DNA of 64,000 bases from Falsihalocynthiibacter sp042445055. GTDB taxonomy: Bacteria > Pseudomonadota > Alphaproteobacteria > Rhodobacterales > Rhodobacteraceae. The position numbers and the translations under genes are program-made. Positions 35,917-45,726 of this stretch are shown in pieces (within the stretch, counting starts at the first letter, position 1; the number at the start of each line of letters is the position of its first letter). The DNA lies in assembly GCF_042445055.1 (NCBI RefSeq), contig NZ_CP170339.1:124001-188000 (forward strand), in the 5' to 3' direction. The notes under the pieces were generated by a model that was not told where the DNA came from, ran no database searches, and was given only the letters and a program-made list of their open reading frames with translations.

Positions 35917-38532
35917 TTAGTGAACGACTGAATCTCTCGGGCGTTCACGACTGGAGGTTGAAACCCGATCGCCGATGATCAGACCATCCGCACCTGCGGA
36001 AACGGGCACGGTATCGCCTTCGACCACATCGCCCGCCAAGATCAACTCGGCCAATGGGTCCTGAACCGCGCGCTGAATAACCCGCTTAAGTGGGCGCGCA
36101 CCGAACACGGGATCGTATCCCTCATCAGCAAGCCATTTGCGGGCATCCTCGTCGAGCGTGATGTTGATATCACGCCGCGCCAGACGCTTGGCAAGACGAC
36201 CAAGCTGGATGTCCACAATGCCGTCCATATCGTCGCGTCCGAGCCGATCAAAGATCACGGTCTCGTCGAGACGGTTCAGGAATTCGGGCCGGAAGTGCGC
36301 ACGAACAGCGTCCATCACATCACGCTTCGCATCACTTGCATCTGCGCCATCGGGAAGCTGGCTAAGCGCTTGCGCCCCAAGGTTCGATGTCAGAATGATA
36401 AGCGTTTGCTTGAAATCAACTGTTCGACCCTGACCATCGGTCAGCACACCGTCGTCCAACACTTGCAGAAGTACGTTGAATACGTCGGGATGGGCCTTTT
36501 CAACTTCGTCGAACAACACAACCTGATATGGTTTGCGCCGCACGGCTTCTGTCAAAACGCCACCTTCGTCGTAACCCACGTATCCCGGAGGGGCACCGAT
36601 CAAGCGGGCAACCGCGTGTTTCTCCATGAACTCGGACATATCGATACGCACCATCGCGCTGTCATCGTCAAAGAGGAACTCTGCGACTGCTTTGGTCAGC
36701 TCGGTTTTACCGACACCGGTCGGCCCAAGGAACAAGAAAGACCCAAGTGGGCGGTTCTCATCATTCAGACCTGCACGCGCACGACGCACTGCATTGGAAA
36801 CAGCCCGCACCGCAGCACGCTGACCGATCACACGACCGCCAAGTTCTTCTTCCATACGGAGAAGTTTCTCGCGCTCGCCCTCAAGCATTTTCGAGGTCGG
36901 AATACCTGTCCAACGCTCAACCACGCTTGCGATCTGCTCTGGCCGCACGGCTTCGGCAACCATCGCTTCGCTTTCGTTGGCTTCGGCTGTTTCCAGACGT
37001 TTCTCAAGATCAGGGATCACGCCATATGAAAGCTCACCCGCCTTAGCGAGATTCCCCTCGCGTTTGGCGATATCAAGCTCGGCTCGTGCGCGATCCAGAT
37101 GCTCTTTGATGTCACGCGCATTCGCCAACTTATCGCGTTCAGCCTGCCAACTGGCGGTCATCACTGCGGAACGTTCCTGAAGTTCGGAAAGCTCTACTTC
37201 AAGCTTCTCGAGCCGATCTTGGCTGGATTTGTCATCCTCTAGGCGCAATGCCTCTGCCTCAATCTGCTTTTGCAAGATATCGCGGTCGAGCGTATCCAGC
37301 TCTTCGGGTTTGCTATCCACTTCCATGCGCAAACGGCTTGCGGCCTCATCGACCAAATCAATAGCTTTGTCCGGCAGGAAACGATCGGTGATATACCGAT
37401 GGCTCAACGTACTCGCGGCAACAAGCGCACTGTCGGTGATGCGAACACCGTGGTGCAACTCATATTTCTCTTTGATACCACGCAGGATCGAGATCGTGTC
37501 CTCAACTGTTGGTTCCTCGACCATTACTGGCTGGAACCGACGCGCAAGGGCAGCATCTTTTTCAACGTGCTTGCGGTATTCCGAAAGCGTGGTTGCGCCG
37601 ATACAGTGCAACTCGCCCCGCGCCAAAGCAGGCTTGAGAAGGTTGCTTGCATCCATCGCACCGTCCGATTTACCCGCGCCAACGAGCGTGTGCATCTCAT
37701 CGATAAACAAGATGATTTCGCCAGCGGCGGCAGTGACTTCGTTCAGGATCGCCTTGAGACGTTCCTCGAATTCACCACGGTATTTCGCACCTGCAATCAA
37801 GGCACCCATATCAAGCGACATGAGTTTCTTATTGCGCAGACTCTCTGGCACATCGCCATTGATGATCCTGAGCGCGAGTCCTTCTGCGATGGCGGTCTTA
37901 CCGACACCTGGCTCGCCGATCAGAACAGGGTTGTTCTTGGTGCGGCGGCTAAGAACTTGCATTGTGCGGCGAATTTCTTCGTCACGCCCAATGATAGGGT
38001 CGATTTTCCCAATCTCAGCAGCCTCGGTCAGGTCGGTCGCGTATTTCTTGAGCGCGTCATAACTATCCTCGGCGCTCGCGCTGTCGGCGGTACGACCTTT
38101 GCGAACATCGTTGATGGCTTCGTTCAGTTTCTGCGCACTCAGGCCACCCGCTTCCAATGCGTCTTTGGCTTTGGATTTGGTGATCGCAAGCGCCGTAAGA
38201 ACACGCTCCACTGGGACGAAGCTGTCGCCTGCTTTTTTGGCAAGCTTCTCTGCTTCTGCCAGAACCTTCGCGGTTTGCGGATCAAGATAAACTTGCGCAG
38301 CATCTCCGGACACGCGCGAAATTTTTCCGAGCGCGGCAGCTAGAGATTCTTCGATTAGGGGGAGCTTCCCGCCAGCGGCGGAAATCAGGTTAGCCGCCAA
38401 TCCTTGCTCATCATCCAACAATGCCTTGAGCAAATGTTCCGGTGTGAGCCGTTGGTGGTTTTCGCGAATAGCGATTGTTTGGGCCGCTTGGACAAACCCA
38501 CGCGACCGTTCGGTGAACTTTTCTAAATTCAT
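35917..38532 (-). CDS. clpB: ClpB, ATP-dependent protein disaggregase
   Basis: Hexameric chaperone that pulls proteins out of aggregates together with DnaK. 871 residues: Clp-N repeats (1-145), first AAA module with GEPGVGKTAIAEG (~205), a coiled-coil M-domain (~410-520) and a second AAA module with GPTGVGKTELTKA (~605). Both Walker B segments (FIDEMHTL; VVLFDEVEKAHPD) are intact. GAAGGAG precedes the ATG, and a heat-shock promoter is visible upstream. Confidence 0.97.
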   Translation of the reverse strand: MNLEKFTERSRGFVQAAQTIAIRENHQRLTPEHLLKALLDDEQGLAANLISAAGGKLPLIEESLAAALGKISRVSGDAAQVYLDPQTAKVLAEAEKLAKKAGDSFVPVERVLTALAITKSKAKDALEAGGLSAQKLNEAINDVRKGRTADSASAEDSYDALKKYATDLTEAAEIGKIDPIIGRDEEIRRTMQVLSRRTKNNPVLIGEPGVGKTAIAEGLALRIINGDVPESLRNKKLMSLDMGALIAGAKYRGEFEERLKAILNEVTAAAGEIILFIDEMHTLVGAGKSDGAMDASNLLKPALARGELHCIGATTLSEYRKHVEKDAALARRFQPVMVEEPTVEDTISILRGIKEKYELHHGVRITDSALVAASTLSHRYITDRFLPDKAIDLVDEAASRLRMEVDSKPEELDTLDRDILQKQIEAEALRLEDDKSSQDRLEKLEVELSELQERSAVMTASWQAERDKLANARDIKEHLDRARAELDIAKREGNLAKAGELSYGVIPDLEKRLETAEANESEAMVAEAVRPEQIASVVERWTGIPTSKMLEGEREKLLRMEEELGGRVIGQRAAVRAVSNAVRRARAGLNDENRPLGSFLFLGPTGVGKTELTKAVAEFLFDDDSAMVRIDMSEFMEKHAVARLIGAPPGYVGYDEGGVLTEAVRRKPYQVVLFDEVEKAHPDVFNVLLQVLDDGVLTDGQGRTVDFKQTLIILTSNLGAQALSQLPDGADASDAKRDVMDAVRAHFRPEFLNRLDETVIFDRLGRDDMDGIVDIQLGRLAKRLARRDINITLDEDARKWLADEGYDPVFGARPLKRVIQRAVQDPLAELILAGDVVEGDTVPVSAGADGLIIGDRVSTSSRERPRDSVVH

Positions 38533-38604
38533 TCTGGTCTCCTTCTAAGCACCTCTGATTGAACCGCCCGCCATTGCAGCACGGTCCTGTGAGGCCTGAG
38601 AATA

Positions 38605-38633
38605 AAATGGGGCGTGAAGTGGATGTTATCAAG
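38605..38633 (-). promoter_or_regulatory. candidate RpoH (sigma-32) promoter of clpB
   Basis: On the minus strand CTTGAT (38628-38633) and CCCATTT (38605-38611) are spaced 16 bp apart, close to the alphaproteobacterial heat-shock consensus. It is about 75 bp before clpB. The divergent pyrF start is nearby, at 38722. Confidence 0.6.
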
Positions 38634-38721
38634 ATCGGACGTGCAATTATTCACGCTGCGCTTGATGCCACACCGCGAGGCGCGTAAGAGGGGCAAACCT
38701 TTGCCAACAGGAGTAATGTCC

Positions 38722-39417
38722 ATGTCCGATGATCGCTTAATTGTTGCCCTCGATGTCCCTAATGTCGTGACGGGACTGGACCTCTGCGAAAAGCTCAATC
38801 CCGTTGTGGATTTTTACAAGATCGGGTTGGGCATGTTGACGGGTGGAGGCCTTGCGCTCGCGAATGAGCTTAAGCAAGAGCACGGAAAACGCGTATTTCT
38901 TGATATGAAGTTCTTTGACATCGGCGCCACAGTCGAAGCGGCAGTTCGCGGAATTGCGCAGTATAACTTTGATTTCCTAACAGTTCACGGCGACCCCCAT
39001 GTAGTGCGCGCAGCGGGCGAAGGCAAAGCAGGGAGTGACCTGAAAATTCTCGCGGTGACGATCCTGACATCGCTTGACCGCGCGGACCTTGATGCAGGAC
39101 TTATGAAGGCTGGTGATGTTCAAGAACTTGTTGTGGAGCGCGCAGCCAAAGCACTTGAGGCTGGCGCCGATGGTGTTATCGCAAGCCCACAAGAGGCAAA
39201 ACTCATCCGCGCTCTTCCCCAAGCAGAGGGTCGCCTGATCGTAACCCCCGGTGTTCGCCCGACTGGTTCCGCCTCTGGTGATCAGAAACGCATCGCGACC
39301 CCTCGCACAGCTATCGCGGACGGCGCCGATCACATCGTGGTTGGCCGCCCAATTTGGCAAGCATCCGATCCAGCCGCCGCCGCGCGCGGCATTCTGGATG
39401 AGCTTAAAGACATCTAA
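38722..39417 (+). CDS. pyrF: orotidine-5'-phosphate decarboxylase
   Basis: Final step of UMP synthesis. 231 residues, the family length. Catalytic segment VFLDMKFFDIGATVEAAV (the D-x-K-x-x-D motif), with GVIASPQEAKLIR and VTPGVRP also diagnostic; VVGRPIW ends the phosphate site. AGGAG lies 8 bases before ATG 38722, a better fit than the in-frame ATG two codons earlier. It is divergent from clpB and convergent with the NfeD gene, overlapping its end by 4 bp. Confidence 0.95.
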   Translation: MSDDRLIVALDVPNVVTGLDLCEKLNPVVDFYKIGLGMLTGGGLALANELKQEHGKRVFLDMKFFDIGATVEAAVRGIAQYNFDFLTVHGDPHVVRAAGEGKAGSDLKILAVTILTSLDRADLDAGLMKAGDVQELVVERAAKALEAGADGVIASPQEAKLIRALPQAEGRLIVTPGVRPTGSASGDQKRIATPRTAIADGADHIVVGRPIWQASDPAAAARGILDELKDI

Positions 39418-39683
39418 TCGTTGATGTCGCGGTCAAAGGTTTTGGATTGACCGCGACGCACTCCGAGCACGCGGCGCAGTACAATCCATGCGACTGCCGA
39501 AATAACGGCCCAAATCAGTAGCACCGTATAGATGCCACCCAGCGGCACCCCGATCAGTTGCAATGCGCCAATCGATATCGCGCCAATCGCAAAGCCAAGG
39601 AAGATCGAACCGGGGACGAGTATCTCGAGTATCCCCAGAACAATCCCGCCGGCCATCCAAAGCCACCAATCCATCCAACTCAT
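39414..39683 (-). CDS. NfeD family membrane protein
   Basis: 89 residues with two or three membrane helices (WLWMAGGIVLGILEILVPGSIFLGFAIGAISIG; YTVLLIWAVISAVAWIVL) and a short basic end. Short NfeD proteins work with SPFH/stomatin-like partners in membrane microdomains. Its ATG overlaps the stop of the SPFH gene by one base (TGATG), so translation is coupled. Confidence 0.88.
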   Translation of the reverse strand: MSWMDWWLWMAGGIVLGILEILVPGSIFLGFAIGAISIGALQLIGVPLGGIYTVLLIWAVISAVAWIVLRRVLGVRRGQSKTFDRDIND

Positions 39684-40576
39684 CAGGATTTGCCCTTCAG
39701 TAGGTTAAATGCCTCACCGAATGCTTCGATTGCGCTCGACGGCAATAAAATCGTCTGGTTCCCATCGCCCTTGCCCATCAGAGACAGCGCCTCTACCTGC
39801 TTGAGGGCAACTTGATACTGCGCCGCTTCAATACCGTTCGTTTTGATCGCAGCGGCGACAACTTCGGTGGCATAGGCTTCGGCATCCGCGGAAATACGAC
39901 GTGCCTTGGCGGCCTGCTCTGCGGAATATAACTCGGCGTCGGCGTTCAACTCGACGGCCCGTTTGCTGCCTTCGGCTTCGGTAACTTGCGCACGACGGGC
40001 ACGCTCAGCGTTAAGCTGTTGAAGCATCGCCTCGCGGGTAGCCTCATCGAGGTTCACATCAAGAATTTCAGCGCGGGTCACTTCGATGCCCCAATCATCC
40101 ACGGCATCCTCAACCTGAACTTTAATCTGCGCGATTAACTCCTGACGGTTCGATTGTACCTCATCAAGTTCCATACGCCCGATACCTGACCGCACGATCC
40201 CTGCGACGGTTGTTGCAATCGCGGCATCCACATCGCGGATGCGATACACTGTCTTTTCCGGTTCGGTAATCCGATAAAAAACGCTCGTTTCGACCTGAAC
40301 CAAGACGTTATCCGCAGTAATGGCATCCTGCGACGCACTCGGAAGCTGGCGCTCAAGAATTGAGATGCGGTGCCGCACGACATCCAGAAACGGCACAACA
40401 AAGTTAATCCCAGGTCCAAGCACCTTCTGCAATCTTCCCAGCCGCTCAACCACGTATTTCTCGGATTGGGGAACGATCTTTACGCCCTTAAAAATGGCAA
40501 CAACAATGAGCGCCACCAATGCCAGCACAACAAGGTTGCCGCTCAACAACTCGGTAATAAATTGCTCTAAATTCAT
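39683..40576 (-). CDS. SPFH/band-7 family protein (QmcA/stomatin-like)
   Basis: 297 residues. An N-terminal membrane helix (LVVLALVALIVVAIFKG) is followed by the band-7 domain (IVPQSEKYVVERLGRLQKVLGPGINFVVPF) and a long alanine/glutamate-rich coiled coil (~185-260, LNAERARRAQVTEAEGSKRAVEL). It probably scaffolds membrane protein quality control with the NfeD partner. The start at ATG 40576 is downstream of AAAGAG; earlier in-frame residues are not protein-like. Confidence 0.92.
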   Translation of the reverse strand: MNLEQFITELLSGNLVVLALVALIVVAIFKGVKIVPQSEKYVVERLGRLQKVLGPGINFVVPFLDVVRHRISILERQLPSASQDAITADNVLVQVETSVFYRITEPEKTVYRIRDVDAAIATTVAGIVRSGIGRMELDEVQSNRQELIAQIKVQVEDAVDDWGIEVTRAEILDVNLDEATREAMLQQLNAERARRAQVTEAEGSKRAVELNADAELYSAEQAAKARRISADAEAYATEVVAAAIKTNGIEAAQYQVALKQVEALSLMGKGDGNQTILLPSSAIEAFGEAFNLLKGKS

Positions 40577-40688
40577 GAATACGCTCTTTCGACTGGGTTC
40601 AAAATATACTGTTAAGCTATAGCATAATCGGAAAATCCACTCGCACCAGCACATTGTGTAATTCCAGCCGGAGAGCTAATTTAGATCT

Positions 40689-41954
40689 ATGCCCGCTCTT
40701 TGTCGAAAATGTTTGGCCGAATTTGATGCGCCTGCAACGCCGTTGCGGCGCTGTCCAGCGTGCCAGAGTCCGCGCATTTTTTCCCATGAGGAGCTTTTCG
40801 ATCTGTCGATCGCGCATATGGATTGCGATGCATTTTATGCAAGCGTCGAGAAACGCGATAATCCCGCGTTGCGCGACAAGCCCGTTATCATCGGCGGGGG
40901 CAAGCGGGGCGTGGTTTCGACGGCCTGTTACATCGCGCGCCTTAAGGGTGTGCGCTCGGCGATGCCGATGTTTCAGGCGTTAAAGCTTTGTCCCGAGGCC
41001 GAAGTCGTGAAGCCCCGCATGGATGCCTATGTAGAAGCGAGCCGCGCCATTCGCGCAATGATGGATGAGCTAACGCCCAAGATCGAACCGCTCAGCTTGG
41101 ACGAGGCCTTTCTTGATCTTTCGGGCACCCAACGATTGCACGGTCATCCGCCTGCTGTGATGCTCGCGCGGCTGGTAAAACGCATGGATGAGGAACTCGG
41201 CTTGACCGGATCAATCGGGCTCTCGCACAACAAATTCCTCGCCAAAGTCGCAAGCGATATGGACAAGCCGCGCGGATATTCCGTGATCGGCAAGAAAGAG
41301 ACGCCGCAGTTCCTTGCCGGCAAATCCGTTCGCATCATCTGGGGCGTAGGTCCAGCATTTCAGGTGTCTCTTGAAAAGGCTGGCTTGCGGACCTTTGACG
41401 ACATCTTGCGCTGGAGCCGCGAAGATTTGCATGAACGCTTTGGAAGCATGGGCGAGCGCCTTTGGCATTTGGCGCGGGGGCAGGATTATCGACGAGTCTC
41501 CAACAATGCCCCTATCAAATCTATTTCTAACGAAACCACCTTCTTCGAAGATATCACCGATGTAGATTTGCTCGACGGTCATATCTGGCGATTGGCTCAG
41601 AAAGTAAGTGACCGCGCCAAAGCTCGGGAGCTGGCGGGGCGGGTTGTAACCCTCAAGCTCAAACGCGCGGACTTCACTGCATTGTCGCGTCGCGTTTCGC
41701 TTCGGGATCCAACACAATTCGCCGACAAGATTTACCGAACCGCGCGCGGCCTTTTTGACTCAATCGAAAATCATCAGCCCTATCGTTTGATCGGCGTCGG
41801 TATCAGCAACCTCGTTCCACAGGGCAACGCGGATTTGACTGGCGACCTTCTCGATCCTGACGCAGAAAAGCGAAGCCGCGCCGAGCGTGCAACCGACGAA
41901 ATTCGTGCTCGATTTGGCAAAGATGCAATCGTCAAAGGGCGCGCTCTGCGGTGA
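40689..41954 (+). CDS. dinB: DNA polymerase IV (Y family)
   Basis: Lesion-bypass polymerase, 421 residues. The palm motifs are HMDCDAFYASVE and SLDEAFLDLS; the helix-hairpin-helix GVGPAFQVSLEKAG and the little-finger domain are present. Before the polymerase core are ~30 extra residues with two CxxC pairs (CRKCLAEF...RRCPACQS), a zinc-ribbon-like head seen in some alphaproteobacterial DinB proteins. Convergent with the next gene. Expected SOS control was not traced to a clear LexA box. Confidence 0.92.
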   Translation: MPALCRKCLAEFDAPATPLRRCPACQSPRIFSHEELFDLSIAHMDCDAFYASVEKRDNPALRDKPVIIGGGKRGVVSTACYIARLKGVRSAMPMFQALKLCPEAEVVKPRMDAYVEASRAIRAMMDELTPKIEPLSLDEAFLDLSGTQRLHGHPPAVMLARLVKRMDEELGLTGSIGLSHNKFLAKVASDMDKPRGYSVIGKKETPQFLAGKSVRIIWGVGPAFQVSLEKAGLRTFDDILRWSREDLHERFGSMGERLWHLARGQDYRRVSNNAPIKSISNETTFFEDITDVDLLDGHIWRLAQKVSDRAKARELAGRVVTLKLKRADFTALSRRVSLRDPTQFADKIYRTARGLFDSIENHQPYRLIGVGISNLVPQGNADLTGDLLDPDAEKRSRAERATDEIRARFGKDAIVKGRALR

Positions 41955-42815
41955 CTATTCCGCCGCCAATTGCACATCCTTGCGTCCGATGGCTGCGATT
42001 TCACGGGTAATGGTCTGCATCATGCTACGGAACGTGTCGAAGTTGCCATTGGGCCGGATGAGCTGCTCGTTCATATAGAGAGAGCGGTCAATCTCGATCT
42101 GAACGGCATGCTGGTTGATGTTGGTGCGGCCATAGCGCTTGGCGATATATGCCCCTGCGAATGGCGTATTGCGCGCGACGGTAAGGCCGTGGCGACGGAA
42201 AATATCTTCGATCTCGGAAACAATATGATCCCCCGCCGAAGCCCCAAAACGGTCACCCAGCACAACTTCTGGTCGGCGCATTCCCGAACGCACCAAACCA
42301 TCGAGCGCCTCGTGGGGCATGGAATGACAATCCACAAGAATCGCTTCGCCAAATTTGGCGCGGTTGTCGGCCATGATCTGATAGAGTGTGTCATGATAGG
42401 GTCGCCAATATTCGGCGATACGGGTCGAGGCCTCCTCTTGCGGGATTTTGCCGCGATAGATCGGTCGCCCTCCCGAAACCACCCTCGGCACCACGCCAAG
42501 CCCAGATGCGATCCGCGGATTTGGCGCGGACTTCTTGATTCCGTCAATCAACGCCGAATCAAGCTCATCCGCATTTCTGTTCAAATCCACAAACGCCCGC
42601 GGAAAATTCGCCGCAAGAAAGACCGCGCCGTGCTCTGGCGCGGAATCAAACAGCAAATCAACGAAGGCATCCTCGGAGGTCCGAATCATTTGCTCGTCCA
42701 GAATCGACTTGCGAAGAAAGCGCCGGCCATACTCTCGGCCGCTATGAGGCGACGCAAATACGACCGAAGTATCCCTCGATTCAGGTATTTTGAGCGTAAA
42801 AGGCATTTTGTTCAT
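41955..42815 (-). CDS. N-formylglutamate amidohydrolase family protein
   Basis: 286 residues. The family motifs are visible: SPHSGREYGRRF near the start, FVDLNRN, ILVDCHSMPHEA and GRTNINQHAVQIEIDRSLYMNE. The histidines and acidic residues form a metal site that hydrolyses an N-formyl or N-acyl amide, classically N-formylglutamate in histidine breakdown. No other hut gene is near, so another amide is possible. GGAGAG stands before the ATG. Confidence 0.88.
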   Translation of the reverse strand: MNKMPFTLKIPESRDTSVVFASPHSGREYGRRFLRKSILDEQMIRTSEDAFVDLLFDSAPEHGAVFLAANFPRAFVDLNRNADELDSALIDGIKKSAPNPRIASGLGVVPRVVSGGRPIYRGKIPQEEASTRIAEYWRPYHDTLYQIMADNRAKFGEAILVDCHSMPHEALDGLVRSGMRRPEVVLGDRFGASAGDHIVSEIEDIFRRHGLTVARNTPFAGAYIAKRYGRTNINQHAVQIEIDRSLYMNEQLIRPNGNFDTFRSMMQTITREIAAIGRKDVQLAAE

Positions 42816-42962
42816 CAGGGCTCTCCGTTACAATCACTATAGACGCAAATAATTCGTCACCAAAGGCCTTGAACACCGCTTCGACTCCTTTTATAGACAG
42901 CGCCAGTCGACGCGGTTTTTCCGCGTCCTATTTGTTTAGGGCGTGATTGATCGTAATCGTTT

Positions 42963-43037
42963 GGGCGCGTAGCTCAGTGGTAGAGCACTTCGTTGACATC
43001 GAAGGGGTCACTGGTTCGAACCCAGTCGTGCCCACCA
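42963..43037 (+). tRNA. tRNA-Val (GAC)
   Basis: 75 bases with encoded CCA. GGGCGCG pairs with CGTGCCC at the acceptor. The anticodon stem-loop CTTCG-TTGACAT-CGAAG carries GAC; the T-loop is GGTTCGAACC. Confidence 0.95.
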
Positions 43038-43133
43038 TCGCTTCCGAGAAATCGGACGATGACCCAAAAAATCGCTCCGCAAGGGGCTTGTTGTAACCCG
43101 AGGCGCCACGCGCCGCGATAAAAGGAGAAGGCC

Positions 43134-43259
43134 ATGAAAGTTCGGAATTCGCTCCGCTCGCTCAAGAACCGTCATCGCGACTGCCGCGTAGTACGTCGCA
43201 AGGGCCGCGTTTATGTTATCAATAAAACGCAGCCCCGCTTCAAAGCGCGCCAGGGCTAA
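43134..43259 (+). CDS. rpmJ: 50S ribosomal protein L36
   Basis: 41 residues, basic, beginning MKVRNSLRSLKNRHRDC and ending FKARQG. It is the longer L36 form with reduced zinc ligands, standard in Alphaproteobacteria. AAAGGAG lies at normal spacing before the ATG. A strong terminator follows. Confidence 0.96.
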   Translation: MKVRNSLRSLKNRHRDCRVVRRKGRVYVINKTQPRFKARQG

Positions 43260-43282
43260 ACCCTACGAAACATCATTAAGAA

Positions 43283-43312
43283 AGCCGCCTTTTTACGAGG
43301 CGGCTTTTTTTT
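43283..43312 (+). terminator. terminator after rpmJ
   Basis: AGCCGCCT (43283-43290) / AGGCGGCT (43298-43305) with a 7-base loop, followed by eight T. A textbook intrinsic terminator. Confidence 0.92.
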
Positions 43313-43418
43313 GCCCAGCGGGATAAAGGATTCCGCAACGTCAACTACTAGTTTTGTTGGCATTGCTTGATCACCCGCAATAGGCTCCGTCCAAGCATAG
43401 AAACAAAAGAGACACCTC

Positions 43419-44492
43419 ATGAACAAACTCGCTTCGCAGCCAGTACCGCAGGGCGAAACGCCCACTTCTTCGGCCACGGTCGAGAAGTCTCGAGACTGGC
43501 TTCGAATCCTTGCGAAGTACCGCGAGCCAATCTTGTGGCGCTCGCTATTCGAGCTTGCGGTGACGCTTGTGCCGTTCTTTGCACTTTGGGCGCTGGCGTG
43601 GCTCGCTCTTTCTGTCAGCCCTTGGCTGGCGGCGGCGATTGCGTTGGTGAATGGTTTGTTCCTCGTGCGGCTCTTTGCCATTCAGCACGATTGCGGACAC
43701 GCGGCGTTTTTCGCGAACCGCGAAGTTTCCGATTGGGTCGGTCGCGCATTGGGCGTTCTAACGCTGACCCCGTATGATGTCTGGAAGCGCACACACTCGA
43801 TTCACCACTCGGCTTCGGGGAATCTCGATCAGCGCGGTATGGGCGATATCATGACCCTTACCGTCTCCGAATATAATGCGCGCTCTGCTTGGGGCAAATT
43901 CATCTATCGTCTCTATCGCAGCCCGATTGTGCTGTTCCTTATTGGCCCTGCGTATATCTTTTTCCTTCAGTACCGTTTGCCCGTTGGCTTTATGAAGTCA
44001 CGCAAATACTGGACAAGCGCCATGGGGACCAATGTGGCAATCGCCGCGATCCTCGGGCTGATCCTCTATTTCGGTGGCTGGGCGCCCATCCTCATGATCT
44101 TCCTCCCAACGAGCCTTTTGGCGGCTATGGGCGGCGTTTGGCTCTTTTATGTGCAACACCAGTTTGAGGACACCCATTGGGATGTTCAAGAAGATTGGGA
44201 GATGCATGATGCCGCGCTTCACGGCAGCTCACACTATGAACTTGGCGCAGTACTGCAATGGATGACGGCCAACATCGGCCTGCATCATGTGCACCATCTC
44301 TATTCACGCATTCCGTTCTATCGCTTGACCGAGGTGATGCGCGATCACCCAGACCTAGATCAAAAGCAAAAGCTGACGATCCGCGAAAGCATCGCCTGTG
44401 TGAAGCTTCGGCTTTGGGATGAAAAAGAGCGCAAACTTATGAGCTATAAGCAGGCGCGTGCGCTCTACGGAACTTCGAGCAAGCAAGCCTAG
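43419..44492 (+). CDS. membrane fatty acid desaturase
   Basis: 357 residues with at least four membrane segments and the three histidine boxes of the di-iron desaturase family: HDCGH (~90), HSIHH (~128) and HHVHH (~291). It introduces a double bond into an acyl chain, or acts on a related lipid substrate. A weak ribosome-binding site precedes ATG 43419. Convergent with the acyl-CoA ligase gene, two bases apart; no functional link is evident. Confidence 0.9.
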   Translation: MNKLASQPVPQGETPTSSATVEKSRDWLRILAKYREPILWRSLFELAVTLVPFFALWALAWLALSVSPWLAAAIALVNGLFLVRLFAIQHDCGHAAFFANREVSDWVGRALGVLTLTPYDVWKRTHSIHHSASGNLDQRGMGDIMTLTVSEYNARSAWGKFIYRLYRSPIVLFLIGPAYIFFLQYRLPVGFMKSRKYWTSAMGTNVAIAAILGLILYFGGWAPILMIFLPTSLLAAMGGVWLFYVQHQFEDTHWDVQEDWEMHDAALHGSSHYELGAVLQWMTANIGLHHVHHLYSRIPFYRLTEVMRDHPDLDQKQKLTIRESIACVKLRLWDEKERKLMSYKQARALYGTSSKQA

Positions 44493-44494
44493 GG

Positions 44495-45712
44495 TTATTC
44501 ATAGCTCCGCTGATCATCAATAACCTTGCCGTCATTCGGCAGGGATCCCGGGGCGACAATCTCGACATGCCCGCGCAGTTTTAATGTCTCGGCAATGCTT
44601 GCAGACAAGGCGTCTGGATCAGCGTTTGTTGCCTCAACCTGCACTGTCATTACGTCGCTCTCGTGCGCACGCGAAGCAGTTACACGCGCCTTTATCACTT
44701 CGCTATGCTTGGCAACGAAATCGGCGACCTGCTCGGGGCGGACAAACATCCCTTTGATCTTGGTGGTTTGATCCGCACGCCCCATCCAACCTTTGATACG
44801 CGTATTCGTCCGTCCACAGGGGCTTTCGCCTGTCAGGATTGCGCTCATATCTCCGGTCGCAAAGCGTATCAACGGATAGTCAGAATTGAGTGTTGTCACC
44901 ACGACCTCGCCGACCTCTCCATGCGGCACGGGATTGCCCGTTCCGGGGGTGACGATTTCGACAATCACACCCTCATCAACGATCATCCCTTCCATTGCCG
45001 CGCTTTCGTAAGCGATATTCCCCAGATCGGCGGTGGCATAACATTGCAGACAAGAAATCCCGCGATCTGCGTATTCTTGTCTGAGGCTCGGGAACAACGC
45101 CCCACCCCCAACAACTGCGCGCTTGATTTGGAGCGAAAGCCCATCGGCCTCGGCACGGTCCAGAATGACCTTCAAGTAATCCGGAGTTCCGGCATAGGCC
45201 GTTACGCCAATATCATGCGCCGCGCGTGCCTGAAGCTCGGTCTGGCCAGTGCCTGCCGGAACGACAGCGGCACCAACCGCACGTGCGCCACTCTCAAAGA
45301 TCATGCCAGCAGGCGTCAGATGATAGCCAAAACAGTTCTGGACGATATCACCCTCACCAATTCCCGCCGCATGAAGAAAACGCCCCATGCGCCACCAATC
45401 ATGCGCGGTTCCTCCGGGTTCATATATCGGGCCGGGGCTCTGGAATATGTGCTGAAAACTGGATGCGCCAGAAACCGTGAAGCCGCCAAATGGCGCATGG
45501 CTAGACTGCCCCGCCACCAACTCTGACTTGCGGATCACAGGAAGGCGCGCCAAATCAGCAACCGACGCAATCTGTTTTGCATCCACATCGACCAAGAGTT
45601 TGCCGATTGCCGGCGCGTCCTTGGCATGTGCGATCTGTTTCGGAAGTACCGACTCAATCCATGCGGCGCGCTCGTCAGCGGAGCGTGTTTCCAATGTGTC
45701 GAAATACGACAT
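44495..45712 (-). CDS. phenylacetate-CoA ligase (PaaK) family AMP-forming ligase
   Basis: 405 residues from ATG 45712, with GAGGAAG upstream. Adenylate-forming enzyme of the PaaK group: the AMP-binding region QSPGPIYEPGG, then YATADLGNIAYE, and the hinge/lysine region GRADQTTKIKGMFVRPEQV. It activates an aromatic or other carboxylic acid as its CoA thioester. It is the last gene of a cluster with a Liv-type importer and a second acyl-CoA ligase, so its substrate probably arrives through that importer. Confidence 0.85.
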   Translation of the reverse strand: MSYFDTLETRSADERAAWIESVLPKQIAHAKDAPAIGKLLVDVDAKQIASVADLARLPVIRKSELVAGQSSHAPFGGFTVSGASSFQHIFQSPGPIYEPGGTAHDWWRMGRFLHAAGIGEGDIVQNCFGYHLTPAGMIFESGARAVGAAVVPAGTGQTELQARAAHDIGVTAYAGTPDYLKVILDRAEADGLSLQIKRAVVGGGALFPSLRQEYADRGISCLQCYATADLGNIAYESAAMEGMIVDEGVIVEIVTPGTGNPVPHGEVGEVVVTTLNSDYPLIRFATGDMSAILTGESPCGRTNTRIKGWMGRADQTTKIKGMFVRPEQVADFVAKHSEVIKARVTASRAHESDVMTVQVEATNADPDALSASIAETLKLRGHVEIVAPGSLPNDGKVIDDQRSYE

Positions 45713-45726
45713 GCTGCTTCCTCGCA

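Noticed and set aside
37270..38343. A 357-codon open frame on the plus strand
   Set aside because: It is antisense to the clpB coding sequence, and its protein has no recognisable features.
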